Of a stretch of DNA of 64,000 nt, positions 31,624 through 38,781 are shown one piece after another. A model generated the notes under the pieces. It had not been told where the DNA came from. It worked only from the letters and a program-made list of their open reading frames with translations, and ran no database searches. Position 1 is the first letter of the stretch. Every line of letters begins with the position of its first letter. Source of the stretch: Miltoncostaea sp050249835 (lineage in GTDB: Bacteria > Actinomycetota > Thermoleophilia > Miltoncostaeales > Miltoncostaeaceae); contig JBFWPT010000009.1 in assembly GCA_050249835.1 (NCBI GenBank), positions 23,027-87,026 of the forward strand. The letters are read 5' to 3'. A program made the translations under genes and the position numbers.

Positions 31624-34600
31624 TCAGCGCCGCCCGCGCCCGAAGTGTTGCCCCTCGGGGGCCGCGGCCTGGACGCGCGCCATCTCGGCGGGGGCGTCCT
31701 CCAGCGGCGGGGCGATGCGCGCGATGGAGGTGACGAGGACGTTCATGTTGCGGTCGCGCCGCTCCAGCCGCCCGTGGGCCATCACGAGGGGGTCGGCGCG
31801 CACGACGGAGCGGTGCCGCTCGTACACCTCGGGCCGCACGATGCAGTTGACCATGCCGGTCTCGTCCTCCAGCAGCAGGAAGACGATGCCGTTGGCGGTG
31901 GCGGGGCGCTGGCGCGCGACGACGAGCCCCGCGACGATGACCGGCGTCCCGTCGGGCGTCTCGCGCAGGTCGGCCGCGGTCCGCACGCCGGCGGGCAGCC
32001 CGGGGCGGACGAGGGTGACGAGGTGCCAGCCGGTGGACAGGCCGGTCGTCTCGTAGTCGGTGAGGGTGCGCTCGTAGCGCCCGGCCTCGGGGAGCGGGGG
32101 CGCCGGGCCGGCGGGGATCGGCAGGGCGAGCTGCAGGCCCTCGGCGCCGGCGCGCGGCCGCGACAGCACCCCCAGCTCCCAGAGCATCGCCCGGCGCGGC
32201 GGCCCGAGGACGTCGCACGCCCCGGCGCGGACGAGCTGCGCCAACTGCTCCCGGCGCAGGTCGGAGCGGGCGGCCAGGTCGGCCACGTCGCGGAAGTCCC
32301 CCTGGGACCGGCGCTCGGCCACGAGCCGCTCCGCCGCCTCGATGCGCACCTCGCGGAGGTAGCCCAGCCCGATCCGCACCGCGCCGCCCTCCATGGAGCA
32401 GGCGGCCTCCGAGCGCGCGATGCACGGCGGCAGCACCCGCACGCCGCGGCGCTGGGCGTCGCGCACCAGGCTGGCGGGCGGGTAGAAGCCCATCGGCTGG
32501 GAGTTGAGGAGGGCCGTGAGGAACTCGGCGGGGTGGCGCTGCCGCAGCCAGGCGCTCTGGTAGGCGAGCACCGCGAACGCCGACGAGTGGGCCTTGGGGA
32601 AGCCGAAGTTCGAGAAGCCGATGAGCTTGGTGAAGACGGTGCGGATGGTCTCGTCGTCCACGCCCCGCTCCCGCGCGCCGTCGCGGAAGTCGCGCCACAG
32701 GGCGATCATCGCCTCGCGGCTGCGCTTGCGGCTCATCGCCCGCCGCAGGGCCTCCGCCTGCCCGGGGGTGAACCCGGCGAGGGCCATCGCCACCTCCAGC
32801 ACCTGCTCCTGGAACACCACGACGCCGAGGGTGTCGCGCAGCACGTCCGCCAGCAGGGGGTGGTCGTAGGGCGGCTCGAAGGAGGGGTCGGCGCGCTTCG
32901 CCCGCCGGTGCTTCACGTAGGGGTGGACGGCGCCGCCGCTGACCGGGCCGGGGCGGATGAGCGCGACCTGGACGGTGAGGTCGTCGAGGTTCTCGGGGCG
33001 CGTCTGCAGCAGACTCTGCATCTGGGCGCGGCTCTCGATCTGGAACACGCCGACGGTGTCCGCGTCCTGGATCTCCGCGTAGACGGAGGGGTCGGTGAAG
33101 CCGATGCGCGACAGGTCGATGCTCTCGCCGCGGTGCCGGGCGACGAGGTCGATGCACTCCTCCACCGCGCTCAGCATCCCCAGGCCGAGCAGGTCGATCT
33201 TCACGAAGCCGGCGTCGGCGCAGGAGTCCTTGTCCCACTGGCAGATCTGGCGGCCGGGGAACGCGGCGGGCACCACGGGCACCAGTTCCACGAGGGGGCG
33301 GGCGCTGACGACCATGCCGCCGGAGTGCTGGGAGAGGTGGCGGGGGAGGCCGGCCGCCTCGCGGGCCAGCATCGCGAGCGCCCGCCACCGCGGCGACGCC
33401 ATCTTCGCCTCCCCGTCCGGGAGCCGGAGCATCTCCTCCTCCACGGCCTCCGCCGACGACCAGCCGTCGGAGAGGCGCACGAGGCGCTCGAGGTCGGCCT
33501 CGGGCAGCGCGAGGGCCTTCCCGAGCTCCCGGATGGCCATGCGGATGCGGAAGGTGGGGAAGGCGGCGACGAGGGCGGCGTGCTCGTCGCCGTAGCGGGC
33601 GATGACCTCCTCGATGAGCCGCTCGCGCACGTCGCGGGGGAAGTCGAGGTCGATGTCCGGCACCGAGGCCATGTCCCTGTTGAGGAAGCGGCCGAGGAAC
33701 AGGTCGTTGGCGACCGGGTCGATGTGCGACAGGCCGGTGAGGTAGCAGACGATCGAGCCCACCGACGACCCCCGTCCCCGGCCGGGGGGCAGCCAGCGGC
33801 GCGCCGACCCGGCGGGGCGCACCTGCAGCGCCACCTCGCGCGCCAGCTCCAGGATGTCGCGGTGCAGCAGGAAGAAGCCCGCGAGGTCGTGGTGGGCGAT
33901 GAGGGCCAGCTCCTCCTCCAGCCGCCGCCGGGCCGCCTCCCGCCGGCGTGCGTTGGGGTAGCGGGCGCCGAGCAGGTGGGCGCAGAGGTCGGTGAGGGCC
34001 TTCTGGGCGGTGACCCCCGGGTGGGCGCCGGCGAAGTCGGGGAAGCGGTAGCCGAGGTCGCGGGTGAGGTCGAACTCGATGCGCTCGGCGATGCGGACGG
34101 TCTGGCGCACGGCCTCCGGGTGGTCCGCGAAGAGGGCGGCCGTGTCCGCCGGGGGGCGCAGGACGGCGTGGCGGTTGCCCCGGCGGGCGTCCTCGGACCC
34201 GTCTAGGGTTAGGCGGTTGCGGATCGCCACGAATGCGTCCTGCAGCAGGGCGCGCTCGTCCGTGTGGGCGTGGGGGTCGCCGGTCGCGACGCAGGGGACG
34301 CCCGCGGCCTCGGCGAGCTGGGCCAGCTCGCGGGCGAGGCGGCGGTCGCCGCGGGCGAGGGGGCGCTGGATCTCGACGTGGACGTCCTCCCGCCCGAAGT
34401 CGCGCACGAGCCCTTCGACCGCCGCGAGCGCCGCGCGGCGGTCCCCCGCGGCGACGAGCCGCGGGACCAGGCCGTGGCGGGCGCACCCGGTGAGGCAGAC
34501 GAGGCCCTCCGCGTGGGCGCCGAGGGCGTCGCGGGGGAGCGCCGGCGGCACCGCCCGCCGGTCCGGCGGCGGCCGCGTGTCCGCGTGGGCGAGGGTGATG

Positions 34601-34878
34601 AGGCGGCAGAGGTTGGCGTACCCGGTGGCGTCGGCGGCGAGGAGCGTGAGGTGCGAGCCGTCGTCGAGGGTGACCTCCGCGCCGGTGATGGGGCGCACCC
34701 CGACCGCCCGGGCCGCGTGTGCGAAGGCGAGCGAGCCGCAGAGGCCGTCGTGGTCGGTGAGCGCGAGGGCGGCGTGGCCCATCTCGGCCGCCGCCGCGGC
34801 CATCTCCTCCGGCGCCGAGGCGCCGTCCAGGAACGAGAAGGCCGAGTGGGCGTGCAGCTCCACGTAGGGGACGTCCAT
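31624..34878 (-). CDS. dnaE2: Error-prone DNA polymerase DnaE2
   Basis: A 1084-residue C-family polymerase of the translesion type. The PHP domain starts the protein (YVELHAHSAFSFLDGAS, LTDHDGLCG). The polymerase core has GRGRGSSVGSIVCYLTGLSH and the catalytic aspartates in VPDIDLDFPRDV near residue 410. GVVVFQEQVLEVAMALAGFT and an OB-fold region near the C-terminus (VIVAGLVVARQRPATANGIV) follow. Length and motifs fit DnaE2 rather than replicative DnaE1. It works with ImuB in SOS mutagenesis. The ATG at 34878 directly abuts a LexA-type box. Confidence 0.94.
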   Translation of the reverse strand: MDVPYVELHAHSAFSFLDGASAPEEMAAAAAEMGHAALALTDHDGLCGSLAFAHAARAVGVRPITGAEVTLDDGSHLTLLAADATGYANLCRLITLAHADTRPPPDRRAVPPALPRDALGAHAEGLVCLTGCARHGLVPRLVAAGDRRAALAAVEGLVRDFGREDVHVEIQRPLARGDRRLARELAQLAEAAGVPCVATGDPHAHTDERALLQDAFVAIRNRLTLDGSEDARRGNRHAVLRPPADTAALFADHPEAVRQTVRIAERIEFDLTRDLGYRFPDFAGAHPGVTAQKALTDLCAHLLGARYPNARRREAARRRLEEELALIAHHDLAGFFLLHRDILELAREVALQVRPAGSARRWLPPGRGRGSSVGSIVCYLTGLSHIDPVANDLFLGRFLNRDMASVPDIDLDFPRDVRERLIEEVIARYGDEHAALVAAFPTFRIRMAIRELGKALALPEADLERLVRLSDGWSSAEAVEEEMLRLPDGEAKMASPRWRALAMLAREAAGLPRHLSQHSGGMVVSARPLVELVPVVPAAFPGRQICQWDKDSCADAGFVKIDLLGLGMLSAVEECIDLVARHRGESIDLSRIGFTDPSVYAEIQDADTVGVFQIESRAQMQSLLQTRPENLDDLTVQVALIRPGPVSGGAVHPYVKHRRAKRADPSFEPPYDHPLLADVLRDTLGVVVFQEQVLEVAMALAGFTPGQAEALRRAMSRKRSREAMIALWRDFRDGARERGVDDETIRTVFTKLIGFSNFGFPKAHSSAFAVLAYQSAWLRQRHPAEFLTALLNSQPMGFYPPASLVRDAQRRGVRVLPPCIARSEAACSMEGGAVRIGLGYLREVRIEAAERLVAERRSQGDFRDVADLAARSDLRREQLAQLVRAGACDVLGPPRRAMLWELGVLSRPRAGAEGLQLALPIPAGPAPPLPEAGRYERTLTDYETTGLSTGWHLVTLVRPGLPAGVRTAADLRETPDGTPVIVAGLVVARQRPATANGIVFLLLEDETGMVNCIVRPEVYERHRSVVRADPLVMAHGRLERRDRNMNVLVTSIARIAPPLEDAPAEMARVQAAAPEGQHFGRGRR

Positions 34879-34892
34879 CGAACACATGTTCG
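34879..34892 (-). promoter_or_regulatory. SOS (LexA) box abutting the dnaE2 start codon
   Basis: On the minus strand the sequence is CGAACATGTGTTCG followed directly by the ATG. It fits the Gram-positive/actinobacterial LexA site (CGAAC-N4-GTTCG). An identical arrangement precedes imuB. Position right at the start codon implies a leaderless mRNA with the operator over the -10 region. Confidence 0.85.
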
Positions 34893-34975
34893 TGTTCGGA
34901 TGGGCGCGATGCAACCGTGGCGGTGCGGCCGGGCCGGGGGTTCCGGTGCCCCGGTCCGGCCGCTGCCACCGGGTG

Positions 34976-35002
34976 GGGCCCGGCGCGCACGCCACCGGGC
35001 CC
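34976..35002 (-). terminator. Hairpin after the DUF5519 gene
   Basis: GGGCCCGG at 34976-34983 pairs with CCGGGCCC at 34995-35002, immediately downstream of the minus-strand stop at 35008. No T-run follows. Confidence 0.4.
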
Positions 35003-35007
35003 GGTCG

Positions 35008-35364
35008 TCAGGTGCGGGCCGGCACCCGGTTCCGCGCGGGGATCCGGTCGTAGTTCATCCGGAGCATCGCCACGACGTCCCGCACGTCCTCGTCGGATGC
35101 GATCCGCCGGGCCGCGAGGCCGGGCGAGTCGGGGAGCGCGGGGTGGGGGCCGACCCGCCCCTCGTCCATCAGCGTCGCCCGCACCGAGCGGGGGAAGGCG
35201 AAGTGGGCGGCGTGGTCGCCGTGGAGGTGCCCGATCTCCCGCCGCCCTACCACGAACGCGAGCGATCCGAACGAGCCCGCCTCCGCCGTGACGCCCTCCC
35301 AGGCCGTCACCTCGGCCGCGATCCTCCCCGCCGCCCCGGTCACCCGCGTGTCCCCTCCACCCAT
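35008..35364 (-). CDS. DUF5519 (luciferase-domain-like) protein
   Basis: A 118-residue protein with EVTAWEGVTAEAGSFGSLAF, REIGHLHGDHAAHFAFPRSV, RVGPHPALPDSPGLAARRIA and DVVAMLRMNYDRIP. These match the small DUF5519 family often labelled 'luciferase family protein', which has conserved HLHGD, H-x-LP and LLR-NY-R motifs. No enzymatic role is established. The ATG has GGGGAGGGA upstream. A MerR/SoxR-type operator lies between its -35 and -10, suggesting redox- or drug-responsive expression. Confidence 0.75.
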   Translation of the reverse strand: MGGGDTRVTGAAGRIAAEVTAWEGVTAEAGSFGSLAFVVGRREIGHLHGDHAAHFAFPRSVRATLMDEGRVGPHPALPDSPGLAARRIASDEDVRDVVAMLRMNYDRIPARNRVPART

Positions 35365-35399
35365 GGTCCCTCCCCTCGGGATCTCGATCGACGGGACCC

Positions 35400-35430
35400 A
35401 TGCTGCACCTTCAACCAAACTTGAAGTCAA
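35400..35430 (-). promoter_or_regulatory. SoxR/MerR-type promoter with 19-bp spacer
   Basis: On the minus strand: -35 TTGACT (35430-35425), a 19-bp spacer, and -10 CAGCAT (35405-35400). The palindrome CTTCAA-N6-TTGAAG sits in the spacer (35409-35426). An over-long spacer holding a CTTCAAGTT-type dyad is the signature of SoxR-regulated promoters. No merR/soxR gene is in the window. Confidence 0.65.
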
Positions 35431-35446
35431 GGGGTCGTGGGTGGGA

Positions 35447-35486
35447 CATGTCGCACTCGGGGCACGGGCCAGGACCCAAGTGGAAC
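35447..35486. repeat. CAAGTGGAAC-core dispersed repeat, copy 3
   Basis: CATGTCGCACTCGGGG to GGACCCAAGTGGAAC. It matches copy 1 across the whole 40 bp. First of three copies in the 35431-35963 region, which holds no credible gene. Confidence 0.6.
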
Positions 35487-35556
35487 ATGACGGCACCGGG
35501 ACTGGCGCCACCGGCTCCACCGGCCGCCGGCCGCCGGCCGCCCCTCCGCACGGGGC

Positions 35557-35609
35557 CATGACCCGGTCGGACCCGGCCTCCGGGGCCGAGTGGACCTCGT
35601 GCGACGGAG
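35557..35609. repeat. CAAGTGGAAC-family repeat, copy 4
   Basis: CATGACCCGGTCGGACC to CCGAGTGGACC, continuing to GACGGAGCG. It is a close direct repeat of copy 5, 324 bp away. Confidence 0.6.
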
Positions 35610-35880
35610 CGGCCGCGCGCCGGTCCGGGTGGCCCACGGAACCCGCCCGTCCGTCGTCACCCTCCCGGCACGCCCTCGGCGCACCTGGGCCCGGATCCGG
35701 CACGGCCTCCGGGTCGACATCCCCCCGATCCGGCCCGGATGGCGCCGGAACCGTGCCGAGGTCCGTGGCACCCTGCGTCGCGCGGGACCGGGACCGACGG
35801 TGACGAGACCGCCGCGTCCCTGGCCGTTGGCGGTCACATCCGAATTGCGGAGCCGTCGCCGGGCGCCGGCGGCGGCGCCC

Positions 35881-35936
35881 CATGACCCGGTCGGACCTGG
35901 CGTCCAGGGCAAAGTGGACCCCGGGGGACGGAGCGC
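35881..35936. repeat. CAAGTGGAAC-family repeat, copy 5
   Basis: CATGACCCGGTCGGACC to CAAAGTGGACC and GACGGAGCG. Same orientation as copies 3 and 4. It ends just before the stop of the glycine-rich-domain gene. Confidence 0.6.
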
Positions 35937-35963
35937 ACCCGGGGGCCGGGGGCCTCCGTGCGG

Positions 35964-36620
35964 CTAGCCGCCCCCTCCGCAGCCACCGCCTCCGCAGCCG
36001 CCGCCTCCGTCGCTCCCGTCGCCTGAGCCGCCGGCGCCCGGGGTGCCGCAGCCGTTGGCGCCGCCCGCGCAGCCGCTCGCGAAGGCGGCTCCGGCCGGGA
36101 CGGCGACCCAGGCGACGCCGGTCGGGGTCCGCTCGGGACGGAGCATCTCGAAGGGGCGGATCCCGTCGGGGAACGGGACGAACCGGAAGCCGTCCTCGAT
36201 GCCGAGCTGCTCGTCGATCGCGAAGATGCGGGGGAGGCGGTCCGGGCGGGCCGGGTCGATGCCCTCCAGCTCACAGGCCCCGCGGAAGGTCCGCTCCATG
36301 GCGAAGTCCGTGTCCATCCTCCCCGTCACGGCGGGGGCGGGGGTGTGGTGCAGGAAGTGCCCGATGCCGCTGCGGCAGAGGGCCTCGTACTCCCGCGTGT
36401 AGAGGATCAGCTCGTGCCAGGCGTCGTCGACGGCCTGGGACGGCATCGCCAGGAAGCGCCTCCCGGAGGCGCGGCAGATGCGGAACCAGTCGCGCAGGCC
36501 CTCCATGACCAGCTCGCGCCCGGCCGCGCCGAGCCCCGGCCGGTGCGCCGCGAGCCGCTCCTCGAACCCGGGTGGGAAGACGTACCCGGCGAGGAAGCGG
36601 TCGCGGCGCTTGCCGAACAC
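35964..36620 (-). CDS. Glycine-rich-domain protein with Cys/Gly tail
   Basis: A 218-residue protein. The conserved region is SQAVDDAWHELILYTREYEA, then GIGHFLHHTPAPA, as in bacterial 'glycine-rich domain-containing protein' families (the plant GRDP N-terminal motif W-H-x-F-x-L-Y-T-x-x-Y). The last 30 residues are Gly/Ser/Cys repeats (CGGGGCGGGG), which could bind metal or be crosslinked. No signal peptide. The ATG at 36620 nearly touches the stop of the upstream DUF4389 gene, so the two are an operon. The function is unknown. Confidence 0.75.
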   Translation of the reverse strand: MFGKRRDRFLAGYVFPPGFEERLAAHRPGLGAAGRELVMEGLRDWFRICRASGRRFLAMPSQAVDDAWHELILYTREYEALCRSGIGHFLHHTPAPAVTGRMDTDFAMERTFRGACELEGIDPARPDRLPRIFAIDEQLGIEDGFRFVPFPDGIRPFEMLRPERTPTGVAWVAVPAGAAFASGCAGGANGCGTPGAGGSGDGSDGGGGCGGGGCGGGG

Positions 36621-36621
36621 G

Positions 36622-37188
36622 TCAGCGGGGGGTGGGCGAGAAGTCCGGGTAGCGGTCCGTCAGGAACGACAGGTACGAGTGCGTCTGCAGGTTGAACCGC
36701 ATGATGTAGAGCGTGATGTCGCGCAGCCCCTGCGGGATCCTCCCCGTGAAGAGGATGCAGATCCACGAGATGAACGCGATCACCTCGAGCACGTAGCCGA
36801 GCACCGTCGCGGCGATCAGCGCCGGGATGGCGAGGATCCCGCGGAAGCCGGTCTTCCAGCGGTTCTGCGGCGCGGGGGGCGCGACCGCCAGGTCGGCGTC
36901 GTAGGGGGTGTCGCCCAGGAACTTGGGGTAGGGGTCGGCGAGGAACGTGATGTACCCGCCGACGTGCGACGAGTAGCGCATGTACTGGGCGATGAAGTCG
37001 TGCAGCGCCTGGGGGGTCTGCCCGGCGAAGAGGGTCGCGAACCACGAGATGAAGACGGCGATGCCGGCCGCGATGCCCCAGATGGCGAGCCAGATGAGGT
37101 GGGGGATGGCGAGGATGATGCGGAAGAACGACGTGAGCCGGTTCCGGTTGAGATCCTCGGTGGCGACGAACTGAATGGGATGGTCCAT
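36622..37188 (-). CDS. DUF4389 tandem-domain membrane protein
   Basis: A 188-residue protein with two repeated halves. Each half has a long hydrophobic pair (FFRIILAIPHLIWLAIWGIA; FRGILAIPALIAATVLGYVL) followed by FISW-x5-F-x-G-x-x-PQ-L-D/H and Y-x-F-L-x-D-x-YP-F. This is the DUF4389 layout seen widely in actinobacteria; the function is unknown. The ATG at 37188 is the first gene of the two-gene minus-strand operon with the glycine-rich-domain gene. Confidence 0.85.
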   Translation of the reverse strand: MDHPIQFVATEDLNRNRLTSFFRIILAIPHLIWLAIWGIAAGIAVFISWFATLFAGQTPQALHDFIAQYMRYSSHVGGYITFLADPYPKFLGDTPYDADLAVAPPAPQNRWKTGFRGILAIPALIAATVLGYVLEVIAFISWICILFTGRIPQGLRDITLYIMRFNLQTHSYLSFLTDRYPDFSPTPR

Positions 37189-37242
37189 GACCGCGGAATC
37201 TAGGCAGCCCGCGGGGATCCGCGCAAGGCGCCCATGAAACGT

Positions 37243-37275
37243 CGAGGGGGCGCCTATGCCCGCGGCGCCCCCTCG
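37243..37275. terminator. Perfect 12-bp inverted repeat between divergent genes
   Basis: CGAGGGGGCGCC at 37243-37254 and GGCGCCCCCTCG at 37264-37275 with a 9-nt loop. It lies upstream of both flanking genes, so it is not an ordinary terminator. It may be an operator or a structured leader. Confidence 0.4.
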
Positions 37276-37315
37276 GATGGTCGCGGCGCCCGGGTGCCCG
37301 CCGGGCGTCGCTGGT

Positions 37316-37342
37316 ATGTGGTGGGTCCGTCCTGCACCACAT
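37316..37342. promoter_or_regulatory. Operator-like inverted repeat ATGTGGTG-N11-CACCACAT
   Basis: Perfect 8-bp arms at 37316-37323 and 37335-37342, about 50 nt before the amidase ATG at 37391. Size and spacing fit a dimeric repressor site. Confidence 0.4.
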
Positions 37343-37390
37343 GCATCGCCCGGAGGCCGTCGCCCCCGTCGATGCGTAGAGAGGCTGCCC

Positions 37391-38518
37391 ATGCCCCCGA
37401 CGGGCGAAACAGCGCGGTGTTCGCAACGGACGGACCCGGCGGCGTTGGGGCGTCCGGGGCCTGCCACTACGCTTCCGGCGCCCGCGATCCGGCCAAGGGG
37501 GCACACGATCCGCCGCGTCCGACCGATCACGCTGCTGGCGCTGCTCATCGCGCTCGCCGCGCCCGCCGCCGCCCACGCGGCACTCCCGTACATCGCCGTC
37601 GACCCCGGTCACGGGGGCGGCGACACGGGCGCCACCGGCATCCTGCCGCCCGGCACCGTCACCGGGCTGCCGCCCCGCAGCGACGCCCAGGGGCGCAACC
37701 TGCTGCTGGAGAAGGACGTCAACCTGGACATCGCGGTCCGCCTCGACGGCTGGCTCCGCGGCCAGGGCGGGCGGACGCTCATGACGCGCACCCAGGACCT
37801 CGCCGGCGGCGATCGGCCCTACACCACCGAGGGCGCCGACCTGCGCGCCCGCGTGGACATCGCCAACGAGGCGCGGGTGGACCTGTTCGTCTCGGTCCAC
37901 AACAACGCCCTCGGCACCACCACCAGCGGCACCGAGACGTTCCACTACTACTACTCGAGCGCCGCGTCGCGGCTGCTCGCGCAGGACGTCCAGACGCAGA
38001 TGGTCGCGGCCCTCGGCCTGCCCGACCGGGGCGTCAAGACGGCGGGCTTCTACGTGCTCCGTAACACCCGGATGCCGGCGATCCTGGTGGAGGGCGGGTT
38101 CCTCACCAACCCGGCCGAGGCGCTCCTGCTGGCCGACCCCAACGTGCGGCAGCGGATCGCCGAGGCCATCGGGCGCGGCATCGCCACCTTCGCGGCCCGC
38201 TCGGTGGCCGCGCCGCCGCGGCTGCCACCCACGATCGGCCCCTGGCGCACGCGCCCGGCCAGCGTCCCCGCCGGCTACCGCCTGGTGAAGACCGGCCGCA
38301 GCAACCCCGTCGGCAGGGGCGGATGGCTCGCGGTCGTCGCCGGGTTCACCAACCCGGACGGCGGGCGGGCGCTGCCCGCGACGATCGGCCCGTGGCGCAC
38401 GCGGCCGGCCCGGGTCCCGACCGGCTACCGGCTCGTGAAGACCGGCCCGGGCAACGCGGTCGGCAGGGGCGGGTGGCTCGCCGTGCTCGCGAGCGCCCAG
38501 GTGCCGGCCGGGCGGTAG
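37391..38518 (+). CDS. N-acetylmuramoyl-L-alanine amidase (Amidase_3) with two C-terminal repeats
   Basis: A 375-residue frame. The zinc amidase domain has YIAVDPGHGGGDTGATG, the Glu in LLLEKDVNLDIAVRL, LFVSVHNNALGTTTSG and MPAILVEGGFLTNPAEA (catalytic Glu). It cleaves the MurNAc-L-Ala bond. Two 40-residue repeats end the protein, each IGPWRTRPA-x-VP-GYRLVKTG then GRGGWLAV, probably cell-wall binding. ATG 37391 has GAGAGG upstream. However, the signal peptide (RRVRPITLLALLIALAAPAA) begins only about 40 residues later, just after AAGGGGG and an ATC at 37508 with no ATG/GTG near, so the true start is uncertain. Confidence 0.8.
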   Translation: MPPTGETARCSQRTDPAALGRPGPATTLPAPAIRPRGHTIRRVRPITLLALLIALAAPAAAHAALPYIAVDPGHGGGDTGATGILPPGTVTGLPPRSDAQGRNLLLEKDVNLDIAVRLDGWLRGQGGRTLMTRTQDLAGGDRPYTTEGADLRARVDIANEARVDLFVSVHNNALGTTTSGTETFHYYYSSAASRLLAQDVQTQMVAALGLPDRGVKTAGFYVLRNTRMPAILVEGGFLTNPAEALLLADPNVRQRIAEAIGRGIATFAARSVAAPPRLPPTIGPWRTRPASVPAGYRLVKTGRSNPVGRGGWLAVVAGFTNPDGGRALPATIGPWRTRPARVPTGYRLVKTGPGNAVGRGGWLAVLASAQVPAGR

Positions 38519-38529
38519 GCGGAGGGGAC

Positions 38530-38781
38530 TCATGAGTGGACGTGCCAGGTCGCGTCCACGCCGTCCCGGTAGGCGAGGACGACCCGCCCCGGCTCCACCA
38601 CCAGCTCGTGGTAGTGGCGCTCCACGGGTGACGCCGTCCACCAGAGGTCCTGCACGAGCCAGTCGTCGCGGACGGCGGTGACCGGCCGCCGCCGGCCGCC
38701 CACGATCACGGCCCGGGGCGCGCCGTCCGGCCCGGTCTCGACGGACGTCTCCCGCGGGCCCCCCAGCGCGCGCAGGCTCAC
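38530..38781 (-). CDS. DUF6504-like small protein following imuB
   Basis: An 83-residue protein: RRRPVTAVRDDWLVQDLWWT, then PVERHYHELVVEPGRVVLAY and RDGVDATWHVHS. A W-x2-D-x-WW start followed by R-Y-x-(E/L)-V and YRD-x-x-T-x-W-x-(V/R)-H is typical of the small DUF6504 proteins encoded after imuB in actinobacteria. The GTG start overlaps the imuB stop (GTGA), which supports a role in the ImuB/DnaE2 mutasome. No biochemical function is known to me. Confidence 0.75.
   Translation of the reverse strand: MSLRALGGPRETSVETGPDGAPRAVIVGGRRRPVTAVRDDWLVQDLWWTASPVERHYHELVVEPGRVVLAYRDGVDATWHVHS

Noticed and set aside
30350..35401. A 1683-codon open frame on the minus strand covering the receptor, dnaE2 and DUF5519 loci
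   Set aside because: Only its last about 400 codons (the chemotaxis-type receptor) have protein character. The rest is an Arg/Pro-rich shadow of dnaE2, caused by the scarcity of stop codons at this GC content.
35427..35912. 161-codon minus-strand ORF between the DUF5519 and glycine-rich-domain genes
   Set aside because: Composition is Arg/Pro/Gly noise, and three copies of the intergenic repeat run through it out of frame with one another.
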